From Pseudomonadota bacterium (GTDB lineage Bacteria; Desulfobacterota; Syntrophia; Syntrophales; UBA5619): 13,598 bases of DNA. Below the pieces are notes generated by a model that saw nothing but the letters and a program-made list of their open reading frames with translations, did no database searches and was not told where the DNA came from. The first letter of the stretch is position 1. Every line of letters begins with the position of its first letter. The translations under genes were made by a program, and so were the position numbers. Below are positions 6,479 to 13,386 of the stretch, piece after piece. The stretch is from contig JAHIMW010000129.1 of assembly GCA_018896355.1 (NCBI GenBank), forward strand, positions 1 to 13,598, given 5' to 3'.

Positions 6479-7408
6479 ATGCCGGAAACAGAAACAGGCG
6501 CCTTGGCGAAGATCGAGAGCTGGCTGGGATTGTCCGGTCCGCCGTTCCATACCCTCGGCATCCTCCCGTTCTGTCTCGGAACGTTTCTGGCCTGGCGTCT
6601 GGATCACGTCTTTAGTGTCCCCGCCTGGGTTCTCGGCATGCTGGGCATCGTCATGGTGATGCTCTCCACCTACCATGCGGGCGGTCACTTTGCTTTGGTT
6701 GAGAATGAACAATCCCGGCGTCGCTTCCGAAACCTTTTCGCCGGGGAATCCGGAACGCTCCCGGATTGGTTTCTTCGCCGCTCCGGCCAGCTCCAGACCT
6801 CTGCCATCTTCATAGCACTTGCCGTTTTCATCGGCATCATCCTGCAATTCGGCCTGAAAACGGGACCTTTTACGCTTCTGCTTGGCTGCGTTGGCACCCT
6901 GCCGGGTTTTTTCTACGCCACCCGGCCCATCCGCCCGGCCGATAGCGGATTCGGTGAACTTTTGATCGCTTTTTGCTACGGATGGCTGCCCATCGTTGCC
7001 GCTTTCTACATCCAGAAGGGGTATATTGCCCCCTGCATCCACTGGATGGCGCTGCCGATCAGCCTCTCCATCTTCAACGTGGTATTGCTCCACGAATTCC
7101 CAGCACAGACCGCCAATCCGGCCGGCGACGTAGAAAGCCTTCTCCACCGGATGGGGAACGCGAAAGGGACGGCCCTATATTGCCTGACCTCCATCCTCTC
7201 CTGGTTTTCCATGTACTATTCACTCAACGCGGGGATCCCCCGAAAGGCCCTTTACATCTACCTCCCCGTGATGGCCCTGTCGGCGGGCATCTCGCTGATG
7301 ATGGCCGGGAAAAGATATGAAAATCCACTCGTCCTGGAAATTCTCCGCGGGCTCAACATGGCCGTTCATCTCGGAACGACTGCCGCCTGTTTTCTTGCGT
7401 TTCTCTAG
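6479..7408 (+). CDS. UbiA-like prenyltransferase-family membrane protein with degenerate Asp-rich motifs
   Basis: A 309-residue polytopic membrane protein with about eight or nine hydrophobic helices. The overall plan and the block YATRPIRPADSGFGELLIAF, followed by YGWLPIVAAFYIQ, match MenA/UbiA-type prenyltransferases, which attach polyprenyl chains to aromatic rings using Mg2+ held by two Asp-rich motifs. Both motifs appear lost. Where NDxxD is expected the protein reads AGGHFALVEN (67-76), and where a second D-rich loop is expected it reads LLHEFPAQTANPAG (204-216). It may be a non-catalytic paralogue or use another chemistry. The ATG at 6479 has GAGG nine bases upstream; the ATG at 6464 would add five residues. 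The gene stands alone, divergent from HU and convergent with mltA, whose stop codon overlaps its own. Confidence 0.75.
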   Translation: MPETETGALAKIESWLGLSGPPFHTLGILPFCLGTFLAWRLDHVFSVPAWVLGMLGIVMVMLSTYHAGGHFALVENEQSRRRFRNLFAGESGTLPDWFLRRSGQLQTSAIFIALAVFIGIILQFGLKTGPFTLLLGCVGTLPGFFYATRPIRPADSGFGELLIAFCYGWLPIVAAFYIQKGYIAPCIHWMALPISLSIFNVVLLHEFPAQTANPAGDVESLLHRMGNAKGTALYCLTSILSWFSMYYSLNAGIPRKALYIYLPVMALSAGISLMMAGKRYENPLVLEILRGLNMAVHLGTTAACFLAFL

Positions 7409-8730
7409 TTAGCCCTCTTCTTCACGAGGAAATAGAGTTCCCCCTGCTCCTTCAGGCTTCCGGCCAGCATCTCCGCCTCGCCGCCGCTTCCACAGAAAAG
7501 ATCGACGCGCCCCGCCCCCTTGATCACACCGCCCGCGTCCTGGCTGACGACGAAGCGGGAAAAGGGGATCCAGGATAAGGCGTTCCCTTCCCGGTCGAGG
7601 ACCGGTTTGCGCGCCCGCATGAAGGCAAGCGATCCCCGTGGAAAAACGGCGGCGTCGGTGGCAATCGAACGCCCCGGCGTTAGAATCTCTCCGATCGAGC
7701 CGACGGGCCCCTGCTCGACAACGCGAAAAAAGATAAACCTCTCATTGTAGCCGAGGATCTCCGAAAGATCGTCCGGGTGTTCCCGGAGATATCGCTTGAT
7801 CGCCTGGTAGGAGATCTCCTGCGGGGAGACCTTTCCCTCATTGAGCAGAAAGCGCCCCACGCTCCGGTATGGGCGTCCGTTGGACTTTGCATACCCGATC
7901 TGGAGCAGCCGGCCGTCCGCCAGTTCGATCTTGCCGGACCCTTGGGTGTGGAGGAAGAAGAGATCGATCCGGTCGCCCACCCAGGCCAGCTCCAGATTTC
8001 GCCCGGACAGAGCCGCCTGATCCTCGATCTCGCTCCGGCTGTAGTAGGGAACGAGTTCCCCGTTCTTCACGCGGCCGACCAGTTGTTCGTTATTGTACCT
8101 GTCGCGGAATTTACCGAGATTTACCGTTATCGCATCATCCGGGGCTTTGTAAACCGGATACCTGTATTCCCGGCTCTTGTTGAGCGCCCCCTTCATGATC
8201 GGCTCGAAATAGCCGGTGAAGAGGATGGTGTTCTTCCCGTCCGAACCGGTCGACTGGTAGACGTCGAAGGTCTCCCGGATGCGTGTCTGCCTGACCTCGG
8301 CCGTCTCGCCGCTCCGGAGGATCTCTCGGAGGGTAATCAGGGAATCCTGCAGATCCTTTACGCTGACCCAGGTATCGTCCATCCTCACCGGACCTTTCCC
8401 GGCGGCCCTCCGGTAATATTGAAGGCTTTTATCGACGGCCGCATCGAGCGATTCCATGTCCATATCGTCGGTGAACAGCGGAAACTGGTCGGGCAAGAGA
8501 CGGACGAGCGGGGGAATCGGCTTCGGGACAACGGGCGGCACGGGAATCTCCGGCGGGATCGGGATTCCCGGCGGTGAAATGGGGGGCGGCGGCGCCGGTT
8601 TCCCGGCAGGGGGAAGCGGTTTTACGACGGGCGGGGGTGTCGTCGGTAGCGGCGCCGGCCTCCGGGTCGGCGCCGCACAGCCGGACAGGCAATAGAGCAC
8701 AAGAACAAAAAGGGCAAACTTATGAAACAT
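7405..8730 (-). CDS. mltA: Membrane-bound lytic murein transglycosylase A, lipoprotein
   Basis: Cleaves the MurNAc-GlcNAc bond of peptidoglycan, leaving 1,6-anhydro-MurNAc. The 441-residue protein begins with a lipoprotein signal peptide; the lipobox LSGC puts the acylated Cys at residue 18. An unusually long Pro-rich linker follows (about residues 21-75, with repeated PxPP and PPxxP). Then come the MltA domain (TGYFEPIMKGAL, YRYPVYKAPDD, LAWVGDRIDLFFLHTQGSG) and the C-terminal 3D domain with SQDAGGVIKGAGRVDLFCG. I infer that an Asp in the latter block is the catalytic acid, as known for E. coli MltA. At about 365 residues E. coli MltA is shorter, the difference being mainly the linker. The gene starts seven bases after the acetyltransferase stop. 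Its TAG shares the bases CTAG with the stop of the convergent UbiA-like gene. Confidence 0.93.
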   Translation of the reverse strand: MFHKFALFVLVLYCLSGCAAPTRRPAPLPTTPPPVVKPLPPAGKPAPPPPISPPGIPIPPEIPVPPVVPKPIPPLVRLLPDQFPLFTDDMDMESLDAAVDKSLQYYRRAAGKGPVRMDDTWVSVKDLQDSLITLREILRSGETAEVRQTRIRETFDVYQSTGSDGKNTILFTGYFEPIMKGALNKSREYRYPVYKAPDDAITVNLGKFRDRYNNEQLVGRVKNGELVPYYSRSEIEDQAALSGRNLELAWVGDRIDLFFLHTQGSGKIELADGRLLQIGYAKSNGRPYRSVGRFLLNEGKVSPQEISYQAIKRYLREHPDDLSEILGYNERFIFFRVVEQGPVGSIGEILTPGRSIATDAAVFPRGSLAFMRARKPVLDREGNALSWIPFSRFVVSQDAGGVIKGAGRVDLFCGSGGEAEMLAGSLKEQGELYFLVKKRAN

Positions 8731-8737
8731 TGTGGTC

Positions 8738-9196
8738 TCAAAGCTCCAGGATCATGGCGACTTCATCGCAGAAATCGGGGTACTTGGAGCAGCGGAAACA
8801 ATCGGACCAGATCTTCTCCGGAAGCGTCGAGCGCTTTACCTCCAGAAAGCCGAGTTTTTGGAAGAACTCCTGTTTGTAGGTCAAGGTGAAGATCCGGAAG
8901 AGCTCCAGCGTAATCGCCTCGGAGATGCAGGCCTCCACCAGTTTCCGCCCGATCCCTTCCATCCGGTGCTCCTCATCGACATGGAGGGAACGGATCTCCG
9001 CCAGGTTCTCCCAGATGATGCTCATCGCACAGATCCCGCGGATCTCATTTGGCCCTTCGTCCTGATAAACGTAGAAATCCCTCAGACTGCCATAGATATC
9101 CATCAGCGAACGGGGCAGCATCTCTCCCTTCCCGGAGGAGATATTGATCAGTCTGTGAATCGTCTTGACGTCGCCGATACGGGCTTTTCTCAGCAT
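8738..9196 (-). CDS. GNAT acetyltransferase, short N-acetylglutamate synthase-like
   Basis: A 152-residue GNAT protein. Acetyl-CoA is bound by the HRMEGIGR loop (77-84). RSLMDIYGSLRDFYVY, IIWENLAEIRSLHVDEEH, LTYKQEFFQKLGFLEV and LPEKIWSDC correspond to the stand-alone N-acetylglutamate synthases related to the C-terminal domain of ArgA, which start arginine synthesis by acetylating glutamate. The amino acid kinase domain of classical ArgA is absent. Cys133, Cys136 and Cys143 near the C-terminus could bind a metal, which is inference. The ATG at 9196 is chosen because AGGAGAG is close upstream; a longer frame from 9238 would be encoded by the palindromic element. It precedes mltA by seven bases and follows recN. 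A generic amino-acid acetyltransferase is the alternative. Confidence 0.82.
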   Translation of the reverse strand: MLRKARIGDVKTIHRLINISSGKGEMLPRSLMDIYGSLRDFYVYQDEGPNEIRGICAMSIIWENLAEIRSLHVDEEHRMEGIGRKLVEACISEAITLELFRIFTLTYKQEFFQKLGFLEVKRSTLPEKIWSDCFRCSKYPDFCDEVAMILEL

Positions 9197-9211
9197 CGCT
9201 CTCTCCTGCCG

Positions 9212-9277
9212 GCGTGAAGTGGGGACATGATGCCGCATCGTGTCCCCACTTCACGCACGATGCGGCATCATGTCCCC
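9212..9277. repeat. REP-like palindromic element 1 (between recN and the acetyltransferase)
   Basis: GCGTGAAGTGGGGACA (9212-9227) is the reverse complement of TGTCCCCACTTCACGC (9241-9256). Between them GATGC-C-GCATC is itself palindromic, so 9212-9256 is a 45-base near-perfect palindrome. A second, overlapping inverted repeat has 22-base arms at 9221-9242 and 9256-9277 with a 13-base spacer, so two mutually exclusive foldings are possible. It lies directly upstream of the acetyltransferase ribosome binding site. GGGGACA/TGTCCCC and the TGCCGCA core are shared with the element at 11964-12067. Confidence 0.85.
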
Positions 9278-9318
9278 GCCAGAAACCGCCCTTCATTTCC
9301 TCCGGGAGTTACCCCACC

Positions 9319-11001
9319 TCACCCACGTGCGGCAAGAAGCATCTCCCGTGCATGCTCCTTTGTCTTTTGCGTCAGCGCCACCCCGCCCAACATGCGGGTG
9401 ATCTCTTCCAGACGCTCCTCCCCGGAAAGGAGAGAAACGGACGTGTTCGTCCGCTCGCCGGCGACCCGTTTCACCACCCGGTAATGGCGGTCGCCGCAGC
9501 AGGCGATCTGCGGCAGATGGGTGATGCAGAGGACCTGATGGTGCCCTGCGACTTCCCGTAATTTCTGGCCGATGATCTCCGCCATCGCGCCGCCGATTCC
9601 GCTGTCGACCTCATCGAAGACGATCGTCCCCACGGAACCCGTCCGGGCCAGAACTTTCTTCAGCACAAGCATGATTCGGGAGAGCTCGCCGCCGGAGGCG
9701 ATCCCCCTAAGCGGTTTCATCTCTTCGCCCACGTTCGCCGAGAGATAAAACTCCGGGGCGTCCATCCCTTTTTCGTTCAGCGTCGCCTCATCCGGATCGC
9801 CCCGGAGATCCGCAAAGACCGCTTCGAACCGTGCGTGTTCCATTCCAAGTGTCCGGATCTCCGCTTCGACCGACTGTTTCAGCGCGGCGGCCGCCTCGCG
9901 TCGCTTTGAAGATAGCTCCGCTGCAACTTCCATCAGCCGTTCCCGCTCGTCCGCAATGTTCTGAGTCAGCGCCTCGATCTCCTCTCCCAGGGAGGAGATC
10001 TCCGCAATCTCCCGCTCCGCCTCGGCCTGTTTGATCAGGACGGCATCGAGGGTTCCCCCGTATTTCCGCTTCAGACGCCCCAGCAGCTCCAGCCGCTCCT
10101 CGACCGCCTCCAGACGGGCGGGATCGAACGAAAGACGTTTTGAATAATCGCGGAGCGTGAAGGCCGCCTCTTCGATCCGGTAGTAGAGCTCCTCCAACTC
10201 CTGTTCGGAGAGCTTTAACCCCGGGTCGATCTTCCGGATCTCCTTCACGCCCGAAACCACGCCGCGGAACTCGGCCAGCACGGAACCGCCTTTCCCGTAG
10301 AGGGTCTCATAGGCCGCGCCGGCAAAATCCATCAGTTTTTGAACGTTCACAAGGATCTTCTTCTCTTCCGTCAGGGCGGAGTCCTCCCCCGCCTGCACGC
10401 CCGCCTGGGAGATCTCGCCGATCTGATAGCGGAGAAGATCTTCCCGTTCAGCCTTTTTTATGCTGCGCCCCTGAAGGCCTCGAAGGTTCTCCTGGAGCGA
10501 ACGATAACGGTCGTACCTCTCCCGATAGGCCGTCCGGAGGGGCAGCAGCCCTCCGAATTCGTCGAGAATATCCGTATGATTGTCCGGGTTCAGAATCATC
10601 TGGTGTTCGTGCTGGCCGCAGATGTTGATCAGAGATTCGCCGATCGCGGCGAGCGACGCCAGCGATGAAAGCCGGCCGTTGATATAGACCCGGTTCTTTC
10701 CGGAACGGGAGACCACGCGGCGGACGACAAGCTCCTCGCCGTCGCCGAATCCCATTTCGCTGACCCTCGCCCGCAACCCGTCCTGCCCGCGGATGTCAAA
10801 AAGCGCCTCCACGACGGCCGCATCCTCGAAGGAGCGGATCATGTCGGCATTCGCCCGCTCGCCCAACAACAGACCGACGGCGCCAATGATGATCGATTTT
10901 CCGGCGCCGGTCTCCCCGGAGATCATGTTCAGGCCCCCGTCGAAGGCCACCTTCAGTTCATCGATGATCGCAAAATTACGGATGTTCAGTTCCGCGAGCA
11001 T
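9319..11001 (-). CDS. recN: DNA repair protein RecN
   Basis: A 560-residue SMC-like ATPase that acts early in double-strand break repair. The N-terminus MLAELNIRNFAIIDELKVAF and Walker A GETGAGKS (29-36) are followed by two long coiled-coil regions rich in Glu, Lys, Arg and Leu (roughly 150-370). The ABC signature is LRGIASGGELSRIMLVLKKV, and Walker B with the D-loop is TIVFDEVDSGIGG (from 459). ITHLPQIA contains the switch His. Length is normal (about 550-560). The ATG at 11001 gives the conserved N-terminus and has a GGAAGGGA site upstream; a longer in-frame start at 11067 is rejected. The gene overlaps the end of nadK by 26 bases in another frame. No SOS box can be sought upstream because that DNA is coding. 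Confidence 0.97.
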   Translation of the reverse strand: MLAELNIRNFAIIDELKVAFDGGLNMISGETGAGKSIIIGAVGLLLGERANADMIRSFEDAAVVEALFDIRGQDGLRARVSEMGFGDGEELVVRRVVSRSGKNRVYINGRLSSLASLAAIGESLINICGQHEHQMILNPDNHTDILDEFGGLLPLRTAYRERYDRYRSLQENLRGLQGRSIKKAEREDLLRYQIGEISQAGVQAGEDSALTEEKKILVNVQKLMDFAGAAYETLYGKGGSVLAEFRGVVSGVKEIRKIDPGLKLSEQELEELYYRIEEAAFTLRDYSKRLSFDPARLEAVEERLELLGRLKRKYGGTLDAVLIKQAEAEREIAEISSLGEEIEALTQNIADERERLMEVAAELSSKRREAAAALKQSVEAEIRTLGMEHARFEAVFADLRGDPDEATLNEKGMDAPEFYLSANVGEEMKPLRGIASGGELSRIMLVLKKVLARTGSVGTIVFDEVDSGIGGAMAEIIGQKLREVAGHHQVLCITHLPQIACCGDRHYRVVKRVAGERTNTSVSLLSGEERLEEITRMLGGVALTQKTKEHAREMLLAARG

Positions 11002-11887
11002 CTTGTCCCTTCCGGAGAGCCCCCGTCGGGGAGCCGCCCCATCCCAACTTTGTCCGCAAGATCTCAAAATAGCCCCGGTGGGGGGAGGAGACCAGCGTGG
11101 TGATGTACCGCGATTTCCGGATGGTGATGCTGTCCCCGCATTTCACGGTAAAGGAGACCTGTCCGTCGAGCGTCACGGTCGCCCCCTGCTCCATCGTGGT
11201 CAGCATCACCCGGACGACGGCGCTTTCCGGCAGGATGACCGGCCGATTCGTCAGGGTATGGGGACAGATCGGGTTGATGAGGATTGAATTCAGCTCGGGG
11301 AATACAATGGGTCCGCCCGCGGCCATCGAATAGGCCGTGGAGCCGGTCGGCGTCGCGACAATGAGGCCGTCGGCCTTGAAGGTCGTCAGATAGCGACCGT
11401 CCACCATGGTCTCCAACTCGACGATCCGCGAGAGATTCCCCCTATTGATCACGACGTCGTTCAGGACCGTCCCTTCCCTAAACGGCTCCTCGCCCCCTTG
11501 GATCTCCACGTCGAGCATCATCCTCTTTTCGACCTGAAAATCCCCCGCGAGAATCACCTCCATGGCGCTGTACATCTCGTCAAGGTTCACCTCGGTCAGA
11601 TACCCGAATACGCCGAGATTGATCCCGACGATCGGAACTTGCCGATCCCGGACCAGGCGGGCCGTTCTGAGGATCGTGCCGTCGCCGCCGAAAACGACGA
11701 CCAGATCCACCAGCGTCCAGAGCTTCCCTTTCTCAACGCCGGGAAGGCAGCCAATCTTCGCGGCAATCCCCTCCTCAAGATAGACCTCCAGGCCCCGTTT
11801 CAGCATCCACTCGCGAAGAGCGGCGGTGTATTCAGGCGATTTTTCCTTGGCGATATTGGCGACAATTCCGACTTTTTTGATCAACAT
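10976..11887 (-). CDS. nadK: NAD kinase
   Basis: Phosphorylates NAD+ to NADP+ in the cytoplasm. The 303-residue protein shows GGDGT (67-71) in VVFGGDGTILRTAR, NLGVFGYLTEV, the ND pair (143-144) in VLNDVVINRG, and TPTGSTAYSMAAGGPIV, all diagnostic of the family. SPHRGYFEILRTKLGWG is the usual end; the last 18 or so residues, rich in Gly, Arg and Lys, are an extension encoded partly in the overlap with recN. The ATG at 11887 gives MLIKKVGIVAN and has GAGG six bases upstream. A frame from 12679 is open through the palindromic element and antisense to rdgC, and is spurious. First gene of the nadK-recN-acetyltransferase-mltA group. I saw no convincing promoter; TGGACA on the minus strand near 11955 lacks a partner. 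Confidence 0.96.
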   Translation of the reverse strand: MLIKKVGIVANIAKEKSPEYTAALREWMLKRGLEVYLEEGIAAKIGCLPGVEKGKLWTLVDLVVVFGGDGTILRTARLVRDRQVPIVGINLGVFGYLTEVNLDEMYSAMEVILAGDFQVEKRMMLDVEIQGGEEPFREGTVLNDVVINRGNLSRIVELETMVDGRYLTTFKADGLIVATPTGSTAYSMAAGGPIVFPELNSILINPICPHTLTNRPVILPESAVVRVMLTTMEQGATVTLDGQVSFTVKCGDSITIRKSRYITTLVSSPHRGYFEILRTKLGWGGSPTGALRKGQDARGTEHP

Positions 11888-11963
11888 CGGATCCTCTTGG
11901 AACAGATTTGCGTTTTTCCCTATCACAAAATAATCCGGGTGTCCATGCGTATGATGCAGATCA

Positions 11964-12067
11964 GTTGTTCCGGGGACATGTGGGGACACCTTGCCGCAAG
12001 GGGGACACCTGGGCTTGGGGACACCTTGCGGCAAGGTGTCCCCAAGCCCAGGTGTCCCCGGAACAAC
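11964..12067. repeat. REP-like palindromic element 2 (between nadK and rdgC)
   Basis: Terminal inverted repeats GTTGTTCCGGGGACA (11964-11978) and TGTCCCCGGAACAAC (12053-12067) bound a 104-base element. Inside, 12001-12029 and 12031-12059 are perfect 29-base inverted arms with one base between them. The unit GGGGACACCTTGC(C/G)GCAAGG occurs at 11982-12001 and again at 12017-12036. GGGGACA occurs four times on this strand and TGTCCCC twice. It fits a REP-type element of the kind mobilised by REP-associated tyrosine transposases; none is encoded in the window. Confidence 0.88.
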
Positions 12068-12087
12068 GCAACCGGGTTCACTTGAAC

Positions 12088-12117
12088 TTGACATCATCCG
12101 AAGAACTGGGGTAGTGT
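12088..12117 (+). promoter_or_regulatory. Possible sigma-70 promoter of rdgC
   Basis: A perfect -35 TTGACA (12088-12093) is followed after 18 bases by TAGTGT (12112-12117), a weak -10 matching at three positions. It would place the transcript start about 15 bases before the rdgC ATG, leaving just room for the AAGGAGA ribosome binding site. It begins 21 bases after element 2 ends. Confidence 0.35.
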
Positions 12118-12139
12118 CGCCCGCAAAAAGGAGACGCTT

Positions 12140-13282
12140 ATGGGATTGCTGAAGGGGGCTGTCACGTTTTCGCGGTACCGCATCATGGGCGCGCTGCCGG
12201 ACCATTTCCCCGACTTCTTCAACGAGCGGATCCGGCGCTACGCCTTCCAGACCGTCTGGCGCACGTCGGACGAAATGGCGGCAGGCTGGACATCTCTGGA
12301 AAACTGCCTTGATACGGATTTCGGCTACGCCTCCTACGCCCAGGGGCGGTACTTGCTCTTTTCGCTCCGGATCGACCGGAAGTCGGTCGCCCCTTCCCTC
12401 CTCCGCCTCCGGATCCTGGAGGCGGAACAAAAGCAGCTCGCCGAAAGCGGACAGAAGAAGCTCTACCGTGAACAGCGCGAGGCGATCCGGGAGTCTGTGC
12501 GCCTCGAACTGCTCGGCAAAACCCTGCCCGTCCCCTCCTTTCATGATCTCTGCTGGTCCGTCCCGGACGGTGTCGTGACGTTCGGCTGCCTCTCGGACAA
12601 GGTGGTCGGAGAGCTTCAGGAGCTTTTCCGGGAATCCTTTTCGCTCAGCCTCTCTCCTTATGCGCCGTGGGACGCCCACGGAGCGGGTGCGAATCCGCAG
12701 GGGGCTGCCGCCGGATCAAGTTCCCGGGACGTCGCTCTCCCGCCCCTCCCGCCGGGGGTCGATCCGCTGACCGTCGGCCGGGAATTTCTAACGTGGCTCT
12801 GGTTCAAGAGCGAAGAGAGAAACGGGATGATCCGGATTCCCGGCGGCGGCGAAAGCGAGGTTGTTTTCATCCGGCGCCTCGTCCTGGAATCGGGAGAGGG
12901 GGAATACGCCGAAACGATCGTCTGTCAGGGGCTCCACGCCGACCTCAAGGAGGGGAAGGAAGCCCTGCGCCAGGGAAAGAAGATCACCGCGGCGCGCCTC
13001 CGGATGGCCCACGACAAGGCGGAGTGGGAATTCACCTTTAAAGCGGACCGCTTCCATTTCCAGTCCATGAAACTGCCGTCCGTCGTGGAAAGCGAGGGGG
13101 AAGATGCCGACAGGGAGGGGCAGATCCTCGAGCGGATCTACCTGATCGAAAAGGCGGCCGGAATGATGGATCAACTGTTCCGGTCGTTTCTGGACCTCCG
13201 GCTTTCCGACGGGTGGGGAAACGAACAGACCCGCCTGCAGAAGTGGATCGCGCAGGAAACTAACACCATGCTGCTTTATTGA
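12140..13282 (+). CDS. rdgC: RdgC-like recombination-associated protein
   Basis: A 380-residue protein that I identify as a divergent RdgC, a ring-forming DNA-binding protein (also listed as exonuclease RdgC) that in E. coli modulates RecA. Supporting blocks are GRYLLFSLRIDRKSVAPSLL with a following basic helix EAEQKQLAESGQKKL, REAIRESVRLELLGKTLPVP (compare LKDEVLHSLLPRAF in E. coli), and the strand-helix VVTFGCLSDKVVGELQELF with SLSLSPYAP. FLTWLWFKSE, the GKKITAARLRMAH segment and LFRSFLDLRLSDGW at the end recall the longer RdgC version I associate with Deltaproteobacteria. At 380 residues it exceeds the about 300 of E. coli. AAGGAGA six bases before the ATG supports the start. It stands between element 2 and ssrA. 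An uncharacterised relative is possible. Confidence 0.68.
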   Translation: MGLLKGAVTFSRYRIMGALPDHFPDFFNERIRRYAFQTVWRTSDEMAAGWTSLENCLDTDFGYASYAQGRYLLFSLRIDRKSVAPSLLRLRILEAEQKQLAESGQKKLYREQREAIRESVRLELLGKTLPVPSFHDLCWSVPDGVVTFGCLSDKVVGELQELFRESFSLSLSPYAPWDAHGAGANPQGAAAGSSSRDVALPPLPPGVDPLTVGREFLTWLWFKSEERNGMIRIPGGGESEVVFIRRLVLESGEGEYAETIVCQGLHADLKEGKEALRQGKKITAARLRMAHDKAEWEFTFKADRFHFQSMKLPSVVESEGEDADREGQILERIYLIEKAAGMMDQLFRSFLDLRLSDGWGNEQTRLQKWIAQETNTMLLY

Positions 13283-13386
13283 TAGCGAGGTCCGAACCCG
13301 CCTTTCATGAGCTTCCTATTTCATAAGTACAAATTGGAAAGCGATAAGGGATGAACGGGGAGACACGACCTAAGTGCTTGATATCA

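Noticed and set aside
6368..7147. 259-residue open frame antisense to the UbiA-like gene
   Set aside because: Composition is polar and low in pattern, with no recognisable domain, whereas the plus frame has clear membrane helices and a family motif.
7777..8577. 266-residue open frame antisense to mltA
   Set aside because: Shadow of the MltA coding frame; no domain and no convincing start signal.
11964..12067. Possible mini CRISPR array because of repeated GGGGACACC units
   Set aside because: Repeat units are inverted and unequally spaced, no unique spacers of constant length exist, and no cas gene is near.
11888..12679. Upstream extension of the nadK frame through element 2 and antisense to rdgC
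   Set aside because: The added residues come from palindromic repeat and antisense DNA; the ATG at 11887 gives the conserved NadK N-terminus with a ribosome binding site.
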